Shown: positions 7,775 to 16,884, numbered from the stretch's first letter. The stretch: 64,000 nucleotides of DNA from Subtercola sp. (GCA_025463765.1 JAODBC010000015.1:1-64000); one strand, 5' to 3'. A program made the numbers and translations. The notes: generated by a model from the sequence alone, not told the origin.

Positions 7775-9556
7775 TCAGCTCGCGAGAGCGCCGAGCGTCA
7801 CCGTCACCGTGTTCGACTTGCCGTCACGAAGGTAGGTGACCGAGGCGGTGGCACCCGCAGGCAGCACGCGCACCTGCGCCGTGAGGTCGGTCGCGTCGGT
7901 GATCGCAATACCGTTGAACGCGGTGATCACGTCACCCTTCTGAATGCCCGCAGCAGCGGCAGCGCCCCCGCTGGTGACATCGGCGACCGATGCGCCGACG
8001 ACCGTCTGCGACGAATCGCCGGCGGCAGCGATCGAAGCGCCGAGCAGACCGTGGGTGGCCTTTCCGTTGGCGATGATCTCATCCGAGATGCGCTTGGCGA
8101 AGTTCGCCGGAATCGAGAAGCCGACGCCGATGCTGCCTGACTGGCCCGTCGACGACGAGCTCGAGCTGTCTGCGCTCGCAATAGCGACGTTGATGCCGAT
8201 CAGCTGCCCATTCGAGTTGAGCAGCGCCCCACCCGAGTTGCCCGGGTTGATGGCCGCATCGGTCTGAATGACGGCGAGCGAAATGGTGCTGTTCGCAGTG
8301 GAGGGAGTCTGGCTCTGCGTGCCCTGGCCCGGAATGTCGAAGTTCCAGAAGTCGTAGGGGCTGCCCGTGCTGTTGGGGTCGGGCGTCGCCTGCTCGCCCG
8401 AGGTGTCGGGAGCGGCAGACGAGGCCACCGTGATGCTGCGGTTCAGAGAGCTGACGATACCGTTCGTGACGGTGCCCGACAGGCCGAGCGGTGCACCGAT
8501 GGCGATAGCGGTGTCGCCCACGTTGAGCTTGGACGAGTCACCCCATTCGATGGGGGTGAGCCCGCTGGCGTCTTGCAGTTTCACAACGGCGAGGTCGGCG
8601 ACCGGGTCGGTGCCGATGACTTTTCCGACATAGATCTTTCCGTCGGCGGCGGTCACCGAAATGGTGGGGCTCGCCGTGGCGCCGTCGAGCGTCACCACGT
8701 GGGTGTTGGTGAGAATGTAGCCGTCGGCCGACAGAACGACGCCCGAACCGGTGCCCGAGGTGGTGGAGTTGTCGGTGACCGACAGCGTCACGACCGACGG
8801 TGATGCCTTGGCGGCGACCGCGGTGATGTCGGTGACGCTGTTCGGGTTGTTCACCGTGATGGTCTGCGGGCTCGAGGCCTGCGTCGAACCATTGTTGTTC
8901 TGCGAGAGCGCCCACACGCTGATGCCGGCACCGGATGCCCCACCGATCAGTGCGCCGATGACGAGTGCAGCGACCAGGGCTGCTCCCCCGCGTCGTTTCG
9001 CCGGGGCAGGGGCCGGGGCGATGGGCTGGCCATCGGGGCCGTACTGCGGGGGGCCGACTGGGGGCTGACCGAACGCGCCGTTTCCGTAGTTGGCGGCGGG
9101 GGCGACCGGAGCGATGCCCGGGGCCGGAGTACCCGGCGCCTGGGCGCCGGGGTGACCCGGAGCGTACTGACCGTACTGAGGCTGCACGGGCTGGCCCGCG
9201 ACGGGCTGGGCGGGCGCCTGCTGGCCGTATGGCGGAATGCCGGCGACGGGCGCCGGAGGAACGACCGGCTGCTGCGTGACTGCCGCGGGAGCAACGTACG
9301 GCACGGTGGGCTGCGTCTGGTTGGGCTGCGAATTGTGCTGCTGAACACCGGGCTGCTGAACCGGGGGCTGCTGCGGGGCGGGCGGCAGCACCTCGGTGGG
9401 CTGCGCCTCAGTGGGCAGCACCTCAGTGGGCTGCGCCTCGGTCGGATACTCTGCGGTCGGCTGAACCTCGGTGGGCTGAGCCGCGGTGTGCTGCTGCTCT
9501 GGCTCGGGAGGCGTCACTGCCTCGGGGGTACTGTCGTTCTCAGTGCTGTCTGACAC
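7775..9556 (-). CDS. HtrA/DegP-like trypsin-PDZ serine protease, membrane anchored
   Basis: The 593-residue protein has four parts. Residues 1-185 are Pro/Gln/Thr-rich and probably cytosolic, with PTEAQPTEVLP repeats and a run of Gly/Pro/Tyr/Gln. One membrane anchor follows at about 190-212 (ALVAALVIGALIGGASGAGI). The trypsin-like domain carries His in TNTHVV (~284), Asp in ADLAVVKL (~320) and Ser in NPGNSGGALL (~439). A C-terminal PDZ domain (about 500-590) includes GIQKGDVITAFNGI. The active site should face outward and handle misfolded envelope proteins, as known for the family. The start is GTG at 9556, chosen because AGGAG lies 8 nt upstream. The domain order matches M. tuberculosis PepD/HtrA types. 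Confidence 0.92.
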   Translation of the reverse strand: MSDSTENDSTPEAVTPPEPEQQHTAAQPTEVQPTAEYPTEAQPTEVLPTEAQPTEVLPPAPQQPPVQQPGVQQHNSQPNQTQPTVPYVAPAAVTQQPVVPPAPVAGIPPYGQQAPAQPVAGQPVQPQYGQYAPGHPGAQAPGTPAPGIAPVAPAANYGNGAFGQPPVGPPQYGPDGQPIAPAPAPAKRRGGAALVAALVIGALIGGASGAGISVWALSQNNNGSTQASSPQTITVNNPNSVTDITAVAAKASPSVVTLSVTDNSTTSGTGSGVVLSADGYILTNTHVVTLDGATASPTISVTAADGKIYVGKVIGTDPVADLAVVKLQDASGLTPIEWGDSSKLNVGDTAIAIGAPLGLSGTVTNGIVSSLNRSITVASSAAPDTSGEQATPDPNSTGSPYDFWNFDIPGQGTQSQTPSTANSTISLAVIQTDAAINPGNSGGALLNSNGQLIGINVAIASADSSSSSSTGQSGSIGVGFSIPANFAKRISDEIIANGKATHGLLGASIAAAGDSSQTVVGASVADVTSGGAAAAAGIQKGDVITAFNGIAITDATDLTAQVRVLPAGATASVTYLRDGKSNTVTVTLGALAS

Positions 9557-9708
9557 GGGGGTGCTCCTTTCAAGCATGCTCAGCATTCCCGGCTTTGCTG
9601 AACGTTCTATATGTAAGGGCTGAAGGCGGTCTGCCAGGTTGAACGTGACAGAGAAGAAAGCTGCTCGCGCATGTGCAGCCACCGGCAGTCGGCTGTCACG
9701 ACTGCCGG

Positions 9709-9714
9709 TAAGTT
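9709..9714 (+). promoter_or_regulatory. -10 box of leaderless promoter for aminotransferase gene
   Basis: TAAGTT ends 6 nt before the ATG at 9721. Confidence 0.35.
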
Positions 9715-9720
9715 TGAGGA

Positions 9721-10917
9721 ATGTCAATCAGCGGTCCGTGGCAACGCGCGGCAGAAGGAGCGGGCCTCTTGGCGCCCGACGGTACGATCAGCGCGACGAT
9801 CTTCGCCGAGATGAGCGCCCTCGCCGAGGCGACCGGCGCTATCAATCTCGGTCAGGGCTTTCCCGACGAAGACGGCCCCGACGAGGTGATCGACGCCGCG
9901 CGCCGCGCCATCAAACGCGGGGTGAACCAATACCCGCCCGGCCGCGGCACTCTTGAGCTGCGAACGGCCATCGCCGAACACCAGAAACGCTTCTATACGA
10001 TCGACGTCGAGCCCGACACCGAGGTGCTGGTCACCGCCGGTGCGACCGAGGCGCTCGCCGCGACGATCTTGAGCCTGGTCGACGAGGGCGACGAGGTCGT
10101 GACGCTCGAGCCGTTTTACGACGCCTACGGCGCACTCATCTCGCTCGCTCGCGGCGAGCATCGAACCGTGCCGTTACGGCTGCCCGACTTTCAGCCAGAC
10201 CCCGACGACCTTCGTGCCGCCATCACCGATCGCACCCGGTTGATTCTCATCAATTCGCCGCACAACCCGACCGGAACCATTCTGGGCCGCGACACCCTCG
10301 AACTCATCGTCGAGCTCGCGCACGAGCACGATGCTCTCATTGTGACCGACGAGGTCTACGAACACCTCACGTTCGACGAGCCGCACGTGCCGATCGCCAG
10401 CCTGCCGGGCGCGTGGGAGCGAACCATCACCATTTCGTCGGGCGGCAAGACGTTCAGCACCACCGGCTGGAAGATCGGCTGGATCACCGGCCCGGCCACA
10501 CTGATCACCGCGATTCTCACGGTTAAGCAGTTTCTGACCTATGTGAACGGGGCGCCGTTCCAGCCCGCCATCGCTACGGGTCTCGCCCTGCCCGACGAGT
10601 TCTTCACCGACATCGCCGCGACTTTGAAGAACAAACGCGACGTGCTCAGCCACGGGCTCGAAAAGGCGGGCTTCGAGGTCTTCGACTCGAAGGCAGGGTA
10701 CTTCGTCGTCGCCGACGCTGCCCCGCTGGGCTACGACAACGCCATCACGCTCTGCCGCGAACTGCCCGAGCTGGCGGGCGTGGTCGCGGTACCCATCTCG
10801 GCGTTCTGCCACGAAGAGCTGGCCGGCGAATACTCCTCACTGGTGCGCTTCGCGTTCTGCAAGCGGGTCGAGGTGCTCGAGCTCGCGGCAGCCCAGCTGG
10901 CCCGGCTCGGTCGCTAG
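9721..10917 (+). CDS. Pyridoxal-phosphate aminotransferase, class I/II
   Basis: A full-length (398 aa) fold-type I aminotransferase. Visible hallmarks are INLGQGFPDEDGPDEV, NQYPPGRGTLELRTAIA, the glycine-rich turn TAGATEALAA, NSPHNPTG, DEVYEHL and the Schiff-base lysine in SSGGKTFSTTGWKIGW, followed by the distal arginine in SSLVRFAFCK. The sequence is of the kynurenine/methionine aminotransferase (YbdL-like) branch often annotated as a probable N-succinyl-DAP aminotransferase. Because a better DapC candidate lies at the right end of this window, I leave the substrate open. It is divergent from the HtrA-like gene and convergent with the amidase gene. Confidence 0.9.
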   Translation: MSISGPWQRAAEGAGLLAPDGTISATIFAEMSALAEATGAINLGQGFPDEDGPDEVIDAARRAIKRGVNQYPPGRGTLELRTAIAEHQKRFYTIDVEPDTEVLVTAGATEALAATILSLVDEGDEVVTLEPFYDAYGALISLARGEHRTVPLRLPDFQPDPDDLRAAITDRTRLILINSPHNPTGTILGRDTLELIVELAHEHDALIVTDEVYEHLTFDEPHVPIASLPGAWERTITISSGGKTFSTTGWKIGWITGPATLITAILTVKQFLTYVNGAPFQPAIATGLALPDEFFTDIAATLKNKRDVLSHGLEKAGFEVFDSKAGYFVVADAAPLGYDNAITLCRELPELAGVVAVPISAFCHEELAGEYSSLVRFAFCKRVEVLELAAAQLARLGR

Positions 10918-10927
10918 CGTCGCACCC

Positions 10928-10996
10928 GAAAATCGTCGAACGTCAGCCCCGCCAAGCGGGTATAGGCCGCGGCGTGCCCCACGTTCGACGATTTTC
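10928..10996. terminator. Long inverted repeat between convergent genes, no T-tract
   Basis: The arms GAAAATCGTCGAACGT (10928-10943) and its exact complement (10981-10996) form a 16-bp perfect stem around a 37-nt loop. It occupies nearly the whole space between the aminotransferase and amidase stops, so a role in ending transcription from both sides is inferred. There is no run of T as in a standard intrinsic terminator. Confidence 0.5.
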
Positions 10997-11004
10997 AGCC
11001 GGGA

Positions 11005-11940
11005 TCAGCCGACAGGTGCGGGTGCTCCGGCAGAGACGCGAAACCTGCGCAACGCCAGCGCCGGGTTGGTGCGCCGCACCGCCGCCAGGCGCTCGGCGTC
11101 GATGAAGGCCACCGCGACGTCGGCCTGCGCGCCGATGCTGGCGATCACCTCACCCATCGGGTCGACGACCATGCTCAGCCCCACCCCTCCCGGCGCGGTG
11201 TGGTCCGCCGCAGCGATGAAGACGGTGTTCTCTATGGCCCGGGCGGTGACGAGCGTGCTCCAATGCCGTTCTTTCGCCGGGCCCGGCACCCACTCCGACG
11301 GAATCAGCACCAGATCTACCCCGGCGTCGACGAGCCAGCGCGTGACCTCGGGAAAACGCACGTCGTAACAGGTCTGCAGGCCTACGGTGAAAGGCCCGAC
11401 CGAGAAGGTCTGCGGATGCTCGATGGCCCCCGCGCGCATCCACTCGCTTTCGCGCCCACCGAAGGCATCGTAGAGGTGCAGCTTGCGGTATGTCGCAACG
11501 AGGGAACCTTGCGGATCGAAGGCGAGCAGCGTATTGAAATAGTGCTCTTGATCGGCGCTCTCGACCATGCCCGCAATCAGATGCACACCGTGCTCGCGCG
11601 CGATCGCCGAGAGGGCGGCTGCGAACGGGCCGTCGAGAGGTTGGGCGGCCGCAAGCGCTGTCGGGCCCAGCGGTGTAGCGAAGTGCGAGGAGTACTCGGG
11701 AAAGACCACGAGAGCGGCACCGCGCTCGACGGCCACGTCGGTGAGCCGCCTAATCTCGGAGATGTTCGCCTCGACATCGGCCGTCGGGGCGAACTGCGCG
11801 ACGGCGACACCGACACTGCCACTGCCACTGCCACCGGCGCCACCGCCGCCGGCGACACCGACGCCGACACCGATACCGACACCGATACCGACACCGAGGG
11901 CGGGCGAAGATGCGGATTCCGGTGCGGCCTGATCGGTCAT
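11005..11940 (-). CDS. Carbon-nitrogen hydrolase (nitrilase superfamily amidase)
   Basis: The catalytic triad of the superfamily is visible: Glu in VVFPEYSSHF (~80), Lys in RKLHLYDAF (~152) and Cys in LQTCYDVRFPE (~191). This makes an omega-amidase or similar amidohydrolase likely; the exact amide substrate cannot be assigned. The enzymatic domain begins near residue 47 (VGVAVAQFAPTADVEANI). The preceding residues are an odd Gly-Val-Gly-Ile repeat and a Gly/Ser run encoded by a hexamer microsatellite. The ATG at 11940 follows TAGGCT at 6 nt. It converges with the aminotransferase gene. Confidence 0.9.
   Translation of the reverse strand: MTDQAAPESASSPALGVGIGVGIGVGVGVAGGGGAGGSGSGSVGVAVAQFAPTADVEANISEIRRLTDVAVERGAALVVFPEYSSHFATPLGPTALAAAQPLDGPFAAALSAIAREHGVHLIAGMVESADQEHYFNTLLAFDPQGSLVATYRKLHLYDAFGGRESEWMRAGAIEHPQTFSVGPFTVGLQTCYDVRFPEVTRWLVDAGVDLVLIPSEWVPGPAKERHWSTLVTARAIENTVFIAAADHTAPGGVGLSMVVDPMGEVIASIGAQADVAVAFIDAERLAAVRRTNPALALRRFRVSAGAPAPVG
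11855..11896 (-). repeat. Hexamer microsatellite inside the amidase gene
   Basis: Seven tandem hexamers of the form ACACCG/ATACCG/ACGCCG (plus strand) encode alternating Gly-Val and Gly-Ile in the N-terminus. Length changes in whole hexamers would leave the frame intact. Confidence 0.85.
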
Positions 11941-11946
11941 CTGCCT

Positions 11947-11952
11947 AGCCTA
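11947..11952 (-). promoter_or_regulatory. -10 box of leaderless promoter for the amidase gene
   Basis: TAGGCT on the minus strand lies 6 nt before the ATG at 11940. Confidence 0.45.
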
Positions 11953-11997
11953 TTCGCTCGGCCCCGACCCTCCGCCGGCCGAGCGAGCCAGCGCGCG

Positions 11998-12003
11998 TAC
12001 ACT
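11998..12003 (+). promoter_or_regulatory. -10 box of leaderless promoter for the 12010 membrane protein gene
   Basis: TACACT lies 6 nt before the ATG at 12010. Confidence 0.45.
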
Positions 12004-12009
12004 CGTCGT

Positions 12010-12501
12010 ATGGTTTTCGAGCGGGTCGACCGGCTGGCCGCAGGCCGCCACGCGGGCTACCGCGTCGACGACGATCTGCTCGGCCACCCGCGCACGAGAC
12101 GGGCCTTCACGGCGATCACCTGGTTGCTCGCCGTCGAATTCGTTCTCGGCCTGGCAGCGCTTCTGGTCGCGTGGATTCTCACCATGAACGGCCTGCCCGT
12201 CGCCTGGCCCGTCTGGTTTCGCGGAGTCGTCGTGCTCGGCATCACCACGACACTGTTCTATTTCGCCTGGCGGGCTCGCGAGGGCTATTACTGGGCCTAC
12301 TCGCGACTGCGGTTGTTCAGCAAGATCTTTCCCATCGTGACGCTCATCATCGCGGCGATTCCGGGCCTGTACCCGCTGTGGATGATCACCGAGCAGATTC
12401 TCTTCAGCCTGGTGCTCATCGGGGTCGCCGACTACCTCTCGTCTGATCACATGCGCCGCGTGTTCGTGAAGCCCTCTGACGGGAATACCCTGGCGGAATA
12501 G
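12010..12501 (+). CDS. Small integral membrane protein of unknown function
   Basis: The 163-residue product has four predicted membrane spans: TAITWLLAVEFVLGLAALLV, a WFRGVVVLGITTTLFYFAW span, IFPIVTLIIAAIPGLYPLWM and ITEQILFSLVLIGVADYL. Between the second and third spans is a Tyr/Trp/Arg-rich loop (REGYYWAYSRLRLFSK). I do not recognise the family. The ATG at 12010 is preferred over longer in-frame readings because codon usage turns actinobacterial there and TACACT sits 6 nt upstream. The thioredoxin gene begins 14 bp after its stop, so the two are probably co-transcribed. Confidence 0.75.
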   Translation: MVFERVDRLAAGRHAGYRVDDDLLGHPRTRRAFTAITWLLAVEFVLGLAALLVAWILTMNGLPVAWPVWFRGVVVLGITTTLFYFAWRAREGYYWAYSRLRLFSKIFPIVTLIIAAIPGLYPLWMITEQILFSLVLIGVADYLSSDHMRRVFVKPSDGNTLAE

Positions 12502-12515
12502 CGGTTTGACTAGGT

Positions 12516-12914
12516 ATGAGCACGCAAACTTTGACCCAAGACAACCACGATCAGACCGTGGCCGACGGCATCGTTCTGATCGACTTCTGGGCTGCCTGGT
12601 GCGGCCCGTGCCGCCAGTTCGGGCCCGTCTTCGAAGCCACCAGCGAGAAGAACACCGACATCACCTTCGCCAAGGTCGACACCGAAGACCAGCAGGCGCT
12701 TGCAGCAAGCTACGGCATCACGTCGATTCCGACCCTTGTCGTGTACCGCGACGGAATCCCCATCTTCGGCCAGCCCGGCGCCCTGCCGCAGCCCGCGCTC
12801 GAGAACCTCATCGAACAGGTTCGTGAGCTCGACATGGCCGAGGTGCGCAAGGAGTACGACGAGGCGATGGCGAAGCGCCAGGAGGAGTCAGCACCTGCGG
12901 TGACGGCCGAATAA
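12516..12914 (+). CDS. trxA: Thioredoxin
   Basis: A 132-residue cytosolic thioredoxin with the redox motif in FWAAWCGPCRQF (cysteines near residues 29 and 32) and the cis-proline loop in ITSIPTLVVYRDG. The classical domain ends around residue 107, followed by a charged helical tail (EVRKEYDEAMAKRQEE) seen in some actinobacterial thioredoxins. It would keep protein disulfides reduced together with thioredoxin reductase, which is not in this window. A standard intrinsic terminator follows 24 bp after the stop. Confidence 0.93.
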   Translation: MSTQTLTQDNHDQTVADGIVLIDFWAAWCGPCRQFGPVFEATSEKNTDITFAKVDTEDQQALAASYGITSIPTLVVYRDGIPIFGQPGALPQPALENLIEQVRELDMAEVRKEYDEAMAKRQEESAPAVTAE

Positions 12915-12938
12915 AGCTGCTGCCGCGCCTGCCGCATG

Positions 12939-12970
12939 AAAAAAGCTCCCGAGCGATCGGGAGCTTTTTT
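12939..12970 (+). terminator. Intrinsic terminator after trxA, usable from both strands
   Basis: A stem of AAAAGCTCCCGA and its complement closes on a 4-nt loop and is followed by TTTTTT. An A-run on the left side makes it symmetric, so it can also end the minus-strand gene that follows (12990-13220). Confidence 0.92.
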
Positions 12971-12989
12971 GGCGAAGAAGGCGAGGCAG

Positions 12990-13220
12990 TTACGCACCGT
13001 CTACGTGTCGCAGCACCTGCAGCGGAATGAACACGCCGAGCACCACCGCAACGAGACCCGATGAGAAGATCAACGTGGCGAAGTCGGGAAACTGAAAAGC
13101 CAGGCCGAACAGGTACATTCCGCCGATGAACAAGACGAGCGAGACGATGAGTGACACGACGGTCACCACTCCCCCGGTCGACTGCCGAGTCTCGACGGGG
13201 CCCTTACCTAACTGAGTCAT
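12990..13220 (-). CDS. Small two-span membrane protein
   Basis: A 76-residue hypothetical protein with two membrane spans (VVTVVSLIVSLVLFIGGMYL and a second around residues 48-68, LIFSSGLVAVVLGVFIPL) and a short polar N-terminus. No family is recognised. Its ATG at 13220 follows TAAGAT at 7 nt spacing. It lies downstream of ligD on the opposite side of a 38-bp gap, in the same orientation, but has its own promoter-like element. Confidence 0.65.
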   Translation of the reverse strand: MTQLGKGPVETRQSTGGVVTVVSLIVSLVLFIGGMYLFGLAFQFPDFATLIFSSGLVAVVLGVFIPLQVLRHVDGA

Positions 13221-13227
13221 GGCATCT

Positions 13228-13233
13228 ATCTTA
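13228..13233 (-). promoter_or_regulatory. -10 box of leaderless promoter for the 12990-13220 gene
   Basis: TAAGAT on the minus strand lies 7 nt before the ATG at 13220. Confidence 0.45.
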
Positions 13234-13258
13234 GGGCCACTCGCGCGCTGACGCTCGC

Positions 13259-15961
13259 CTACGACTCACGCTTGACATCGCTCGGCGACTTGTCGGTTCG
13301 CCAGCCCCGCCAGCTCGGTTGCCGCAGATGGTCAGAGCTCGTCCATTCGGCGAATTCGACCTCTCCGACGAGTTGCGGGCTGAGCCAGTTCGCGTCTGCC
13401 GCGACCTCACGCGGAACGTCGATGAACGGCGACGTCTTTCGGCCCAACGCCTCGACCTCCGTCTTGAGCCGATCGAGATCCGCGTCGCTGAAGCCCGTTC
13501 CGACCCGCCCCACGTACCGTAAACCGCCGTCGTCGGGAATGCCGAGCAAGAGCGATCCGACGCCGTCGGCCCGGCGCCCCGCCCCGGGCCGCCACCCGCC
13601 GATCACCACTTCTTGCGCGAGGTGGTGCTTCACCTTGATCCATGACCGCGAGCGGCGGCCAGCCGTATAGGTGCTCTCGTGCTTCTTCGCCATGACGCCT
13701 TCGAGCCCCAGAGTCTTGCTCGCGGCGAAGGCGGCCGCGAAGTCGCCTGCGAAGGCGGCGGGCACCTGAACCAGGGAGCGGGCATCCGGCTTCACCGTCT
13801 CTTCAAGCGTGACACGGCGGTCATCGTACGACTGCCGCAGCAGTGATTGGCCGTCGAGGTTGAGCACATCGAAAACCAGATAGTGCACCCCCACGGCCGC
13901 GAGCGCGCGCTTCACATCGGCCTCGCCCTGCAGATTCATGCGCTGCTGCAGCCGGCTGAAGCTCGGCCGGCCTTTCGAGTCGAGCGCCACGATCTCGCCG
14001 TCGAGAACGAGTTCGTGGCCAGCGGATGCTCGGGCCAGCGGCTCGGCGAGGTCGGGGTACTGGGCGCTCACGTCGTTTCCGTTGCGCGTCAGCAGGCGCA
14101 CGCCGGAGCCGTCGATGTAGGCGACAGCGCGAATGCCGTCCCACTTCATCTCGTAGGCCCAGTCGTCGGCGCGAACGAGATCGCGTTCGGAGCCGAGCGT
14201 GGCGAGCATCGGGGCGATGGGGGTGCTCGGCGCGGTCGGATCGGGGGTGGCGGCGCCCTTCGTGGCAGGCGCGGGCTGCGTCGCGTGTGCGGCCTTGGCG
14301 GGGGTGGTGGCAGGCGAGGGCTGGGTCGCGTGTGCGGCCTTGGCGGGGGCTGCTTGGGCCCTCGCGGCGTTGATCGCCGGAGCCTCGTCGTCGGGCTGCG
14401 GGGGCAGCGATTCGTGCTTTTTCTCACTGGCGGCGCTGTAGTGCGGCTCCATCAGGTGGATGAGCCAGTTCTGGTCGGCCTTCGCTCCACCGCCCGACCC
14501 GGTGTGGATGAGCGCAAATTTACGTGCGCCGCCGAGCCCGCCCTTCTTCGTGCCGTGCAATGTTGCGATGATCTCCTTGCCGTCGCGCCATTTCTCGAGG
14601 TCGTAGACTCCCTCGTCCCAGATCTCGACCGTACCCCCGCCGTATTCGCCCTTCGGAATGGTTCCGGCGAACGAGCCGTACTCGAGCGGATGGTCTTCGG
14701 TCTGCACGGCGAGATGGTTGGTCTTCGGCTCGGTTGGCGTGCCCTTCGGCAGCGCCCACGAGACGAGTACCCCGTGGTGCTCGAGCCGGAAGTCGTAGTG
14801 CAGCCGCGACGCCTCGTGCTTCTGTATGACGAACGAATTGCCTTCGCCGGGCGTCGGCCGGGCATCCGGAACCGGCTCGGGCGTCTTGCTGCGGTCGCGC
14901 ATCGAGCGGTAGCGGTGCAGGCGATCGGGCTCGCCCGAACCGGCAGCATCACCGTCGGCGTGCCCATCGGCGTGCCCGGCAGCGTCGCCGGCCGCATCGC
15001 CCCTGCCACCGCCCGGCTCCCCCGGCAGCCACACCTCGCCGCCGTCAGCCTCGAGAATCACCGCGAGCGGATCACCGCGCCGCTTCACTCTCGCCAGCAC
15101 CTCGGTGTAGTCGAGTTGAGCGAGCGACTTCGACGCCAGTTCGCGCCAGGTGCGCGGGGCTGCCACCATCGGATGCGCTCGCCCGCGCAGCGAATACGGC
15201 GCCACCGTGGTCTTCGAGCCGTTGTTCTGACTCCAGTCGACGAGCACCTTGCCGCCGCGAAGCGACTTTTTCATGTCGCTCACGATCAGATCGGGGTGGT
15301 CGGCCTCGAGAATGCGAGCCAGTTCGTGGGCGACGGCAGACACCTGGTCACTCGTCTGTGACCCGTCGAGCGCGGCGTAGAGGTGGATGCCCTTGCTTCC
15401 GCTCGTGACCGGCATCGGGTCGAGCCCCATGCCCTGCAGAATGGTGCGGGCCAGGCGCGCCACGTCGGCGCACTCCGCCAGCCCGACACCGTCACCGGGG
15501 TCGAGGTCGAGCACCAGACGATCAGGGTTCTTCTGCGCGCCGTTGCGCCCGAACCGCCACTGTGGCACGTGGATCTCGAGCGAGGCGATCTGGGCGAGCC
15601 AGGTGAGCGTGGCGCGATTGTTGACGAGCGGGTACTCGTTGTCGTGGGTCGAGTGTTCGATCGCGCGCCGTTTCACCCAGGTGGGGGTGCCGTCGCCGAG
15701 GTTCTTCTGAAAGAACATCTCACCCGGATGCTCGGCAGTGCCCACGCCGTTCACCCAGCGCTTGCGCGTGGCGGCGCGGTCGCGAATGTACGGCAGCATC
15801 ACGTCGGCGATCTCGGAGTAGTACTGCAGAACATCCGCTTTCGTGGTGCCCGTCTCGGGGTAGATCACCTTGTCGAGGTGGGTCAGCTTGAGGCGGTGAC
15901 CGTCGACGTCGACGAGCACATCGCCCTTCGAGCCGCTGGTTCGTACCGGTGTCATAGCCAT
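13259..15961 (-). CDS. ligD: Multifunctional ATP-dependent DNA ligase D (polymerase-phosphoesterase-ligase)
   Basis: This ~900-residue enzyme performs the end-processing and sealing steps of bacterial non-homologous end joining, recruited by Ku. Three modules are visible in the order found in mycobacterial LigD. The polymerase/primase domain (about 15-300) has LTHLDKVIYPETGTTKADV and the metal-binding LDLDPGDG. The 3'-phosphoesterase (about 365-515) has FVIQKHEASRLHYDFRLEH. The ligase (about 590-900) has the adenylated lysine in EMKWDGIRAV near 605. Ala/Pro/Thr/His-rich linkers separate the modules, one with AKAAHATQPSPATTP repeats. The start is uncertain: ATG at 15961 is used here, with TTG at 15985 and ATG at 15955 possible. 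The gene is divergent from ku across ~65 bp. Confidence 0.95.
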   Translation of the reverse strand: MAMTPVRTSGSKGDVLVDVDGHRLKLTHLDKVIYPETGTTKADVLQYYSEIADVMLPYIRDRAATRKRWVNGVGTAEHPGEMFFQKNLGDGTPTWVKRRAIEHSTHDNEYPLVNNRATLTWLAQIASLEIHVPQWRFGRNGAQKNPDRLVLDLDPGDGVGLAECADVARLARTILQGMGLDPMPVTSGSKGIHLYAALDGSQTSDQVSAVAHELARILEADHPDLIVSDMKKSLRGGKVLVDWSQNNGSKTTVAPYSLRGRAHPMVAAPRTWRELASKSLAQLDYTEVLARVKRRGDPLAVILEADGGEVWLPGEPGGGRGDAAGDAAGHADGHADGDAAGSGEPDRLHRYRSMRDRSKTPEPVPDARPTPGEGNSFVIQKHEASRLHYDFRLEHHGVLVSWALPKGTPTEPKTNHLAVQTEDHPLEYGSFAGTIPKGEYGGGTVEIWDEGVYDLEKWRDGKEIIATLHGTKKGGLGGARKFALIHTGSGGGAKADQNWLIHLMEPHYSAASEKKHESLPPQPDDEAPAINAARAQAAPAKAAHATQPSPATTPAKAAHATQPAPATKGAATPDPTAPSTPIAPMLATLGSERDLVRADDWAYEMKWDGIRAVAYIDGSGVRLLTRNGNDVSAQYPDLAEPLARASAGHELVLDGEIVALDSKGRPSFSRLQQRMNLQGEADVKRALAAVGVHYLVFDVLNLDGQSLLRQSYDDRRVTLEETVKPDARSLVQVPAAFAGDFAAAFAASKTLGLEGVMAKKHESTYTAGRRSRSWIKVKHHLAQEVVIGGWRPGAGRRADGVGSLLLGIPDDGGLRYVGRVGTGFSDADLDRLKTEVEALGRKTSPFIDVPREVAADANWLSPQLVGEVEFAEWTSSDHLRQPSWRGWRTDKSPSDVKRES

Positions 15962-16026
15962 ATTGTGCGCGAGTGCGCGGGGCAACCACTATCCCTTGAC
16001 CCGGGTTTGGTGAAAACTTAGGTCGT

Positions 16027-16884
16027 ATGAGATCAATTTGGAAGGGCGCCATCACTTTCGGGCTGGTGAATGTACCGGTCAAGGTCTACAGCGCGACCGA
16101 AGACCACGACATCTCGCTGCACCAGGTGCACGATGCCGATGGCGGCCGCATCCGCTACCAGCGGGTCTGCGAAATCGATGGCAAGGTCGTCGAGTACGCC
16201 CACATCGATAAGGCCTACGACGACGGCGAGCGCACCGTCATCATCACTGCAGACGATCTCGCCTCTCTGCCGGCCGAGAAGAGCCGCGAGATCGATGTCG
16301 TCGAATTCGTGCCCAGCGACCAGATCGACCCCATCCGTTTCGACCGCAGTTACTACCTCGAGCCCGACTCGAAGTCGTCGAAGGCTTACGTGCTGCTGCG
16401 GCGCACGCTAGAAGAGACCGACCGCACCGCCATCGTGCAGTTCGCCCTGCGGCAGAAGTCGAGGCTGGCCGCGCTGCGCGTGCAGGGCGAGGTGCTGCTG
16501 CTGCAGACACTGCTCTGGGACGACGAGGTACGCGACGCGAAGTTCGCCTCGCTGAACGACCGCCCCACTGTCTCGGCGAAAGAACTCGAGATGTCGGCGC
16601 GGCTGGTCGACTCGTATTCGGCCGATTTCGAGCCCTCGAAGTTCACCGACGAGTACCAGGTGCAGCTGCGTCAGCTCATCGACGCCAAGCTCGAGGCCGG
16701 CGACGCTGTCGACACCGAAGAGACGTTCGGCGAGTCGGCGAAGGGCGAAGAGGATTCCGGTGGTGAGGTACTCGACCTCATGGAAGCACTGCGGCAGAGC
16801 GTAGAGAAGAGCAGAGCGAAGGGTGGGGCGAAATCCTCCACCACGCGCGCGCCGCGCAAGACGGCCGCGAAGAAGCCCGCCTAG
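16027..16884 (+). CDS. ku: Non-homologous end joining protein Ku
   Basis: A full-length bacterial Ku (285 aa) that forms a homodimeric ring on broken DNA ends and recruits LigD. It begins with MRSIWKGAITFGLVNVPVKV, the family's hallmark start, and continues with SLHQVHDADGGRIRYQRVCE and the DRSYYLEPD core. The C-terminal ~40 residues are Lys/Ala-rich (KSRAKGGAKSSTTRAPRKTA), the basic tail that in other bacterial Ku proteins helps DNA binding. Placement head-to-head with ligD shows the two are a functional pair. No Shine-Dalgarno sequence is evident. Confidence 0.96.
   Translation: MRSIWKGAITFGLVNVPVKVYSATEDHDISLHQVHDADGGRIRYQRVCEIDGKVVEYAHIDKAYDDGERTVIITADDLASLPAEKSREIDVVEFVPSDQIDPIRFDRSYYLEPDSKSSKAYVLLRRTLEETDRTAIVQFALRQKSRLAALRVQGEVLLLQTLLWDDEVRDAKFASLNDRPTVSAKELEMSARLVDSYSADFEPSKFTDEYQVQLRQLIDAKLEAGDAVDTEETFGESAKGEEDSGGEVLDLMEALRQSVEKSRAKGGAKSSTTRAPRKTAAKKPA

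Noticed and set aside
9721-10917. Assignment of this aminotransferase as DapC
   Set aside because: The gene at 63055-64000 is a closer fit to actinobacterial DapC and stands beside dapD/dapE; the 9721 gene is of the YbdL/kynurenine aminotransferase-like branch.
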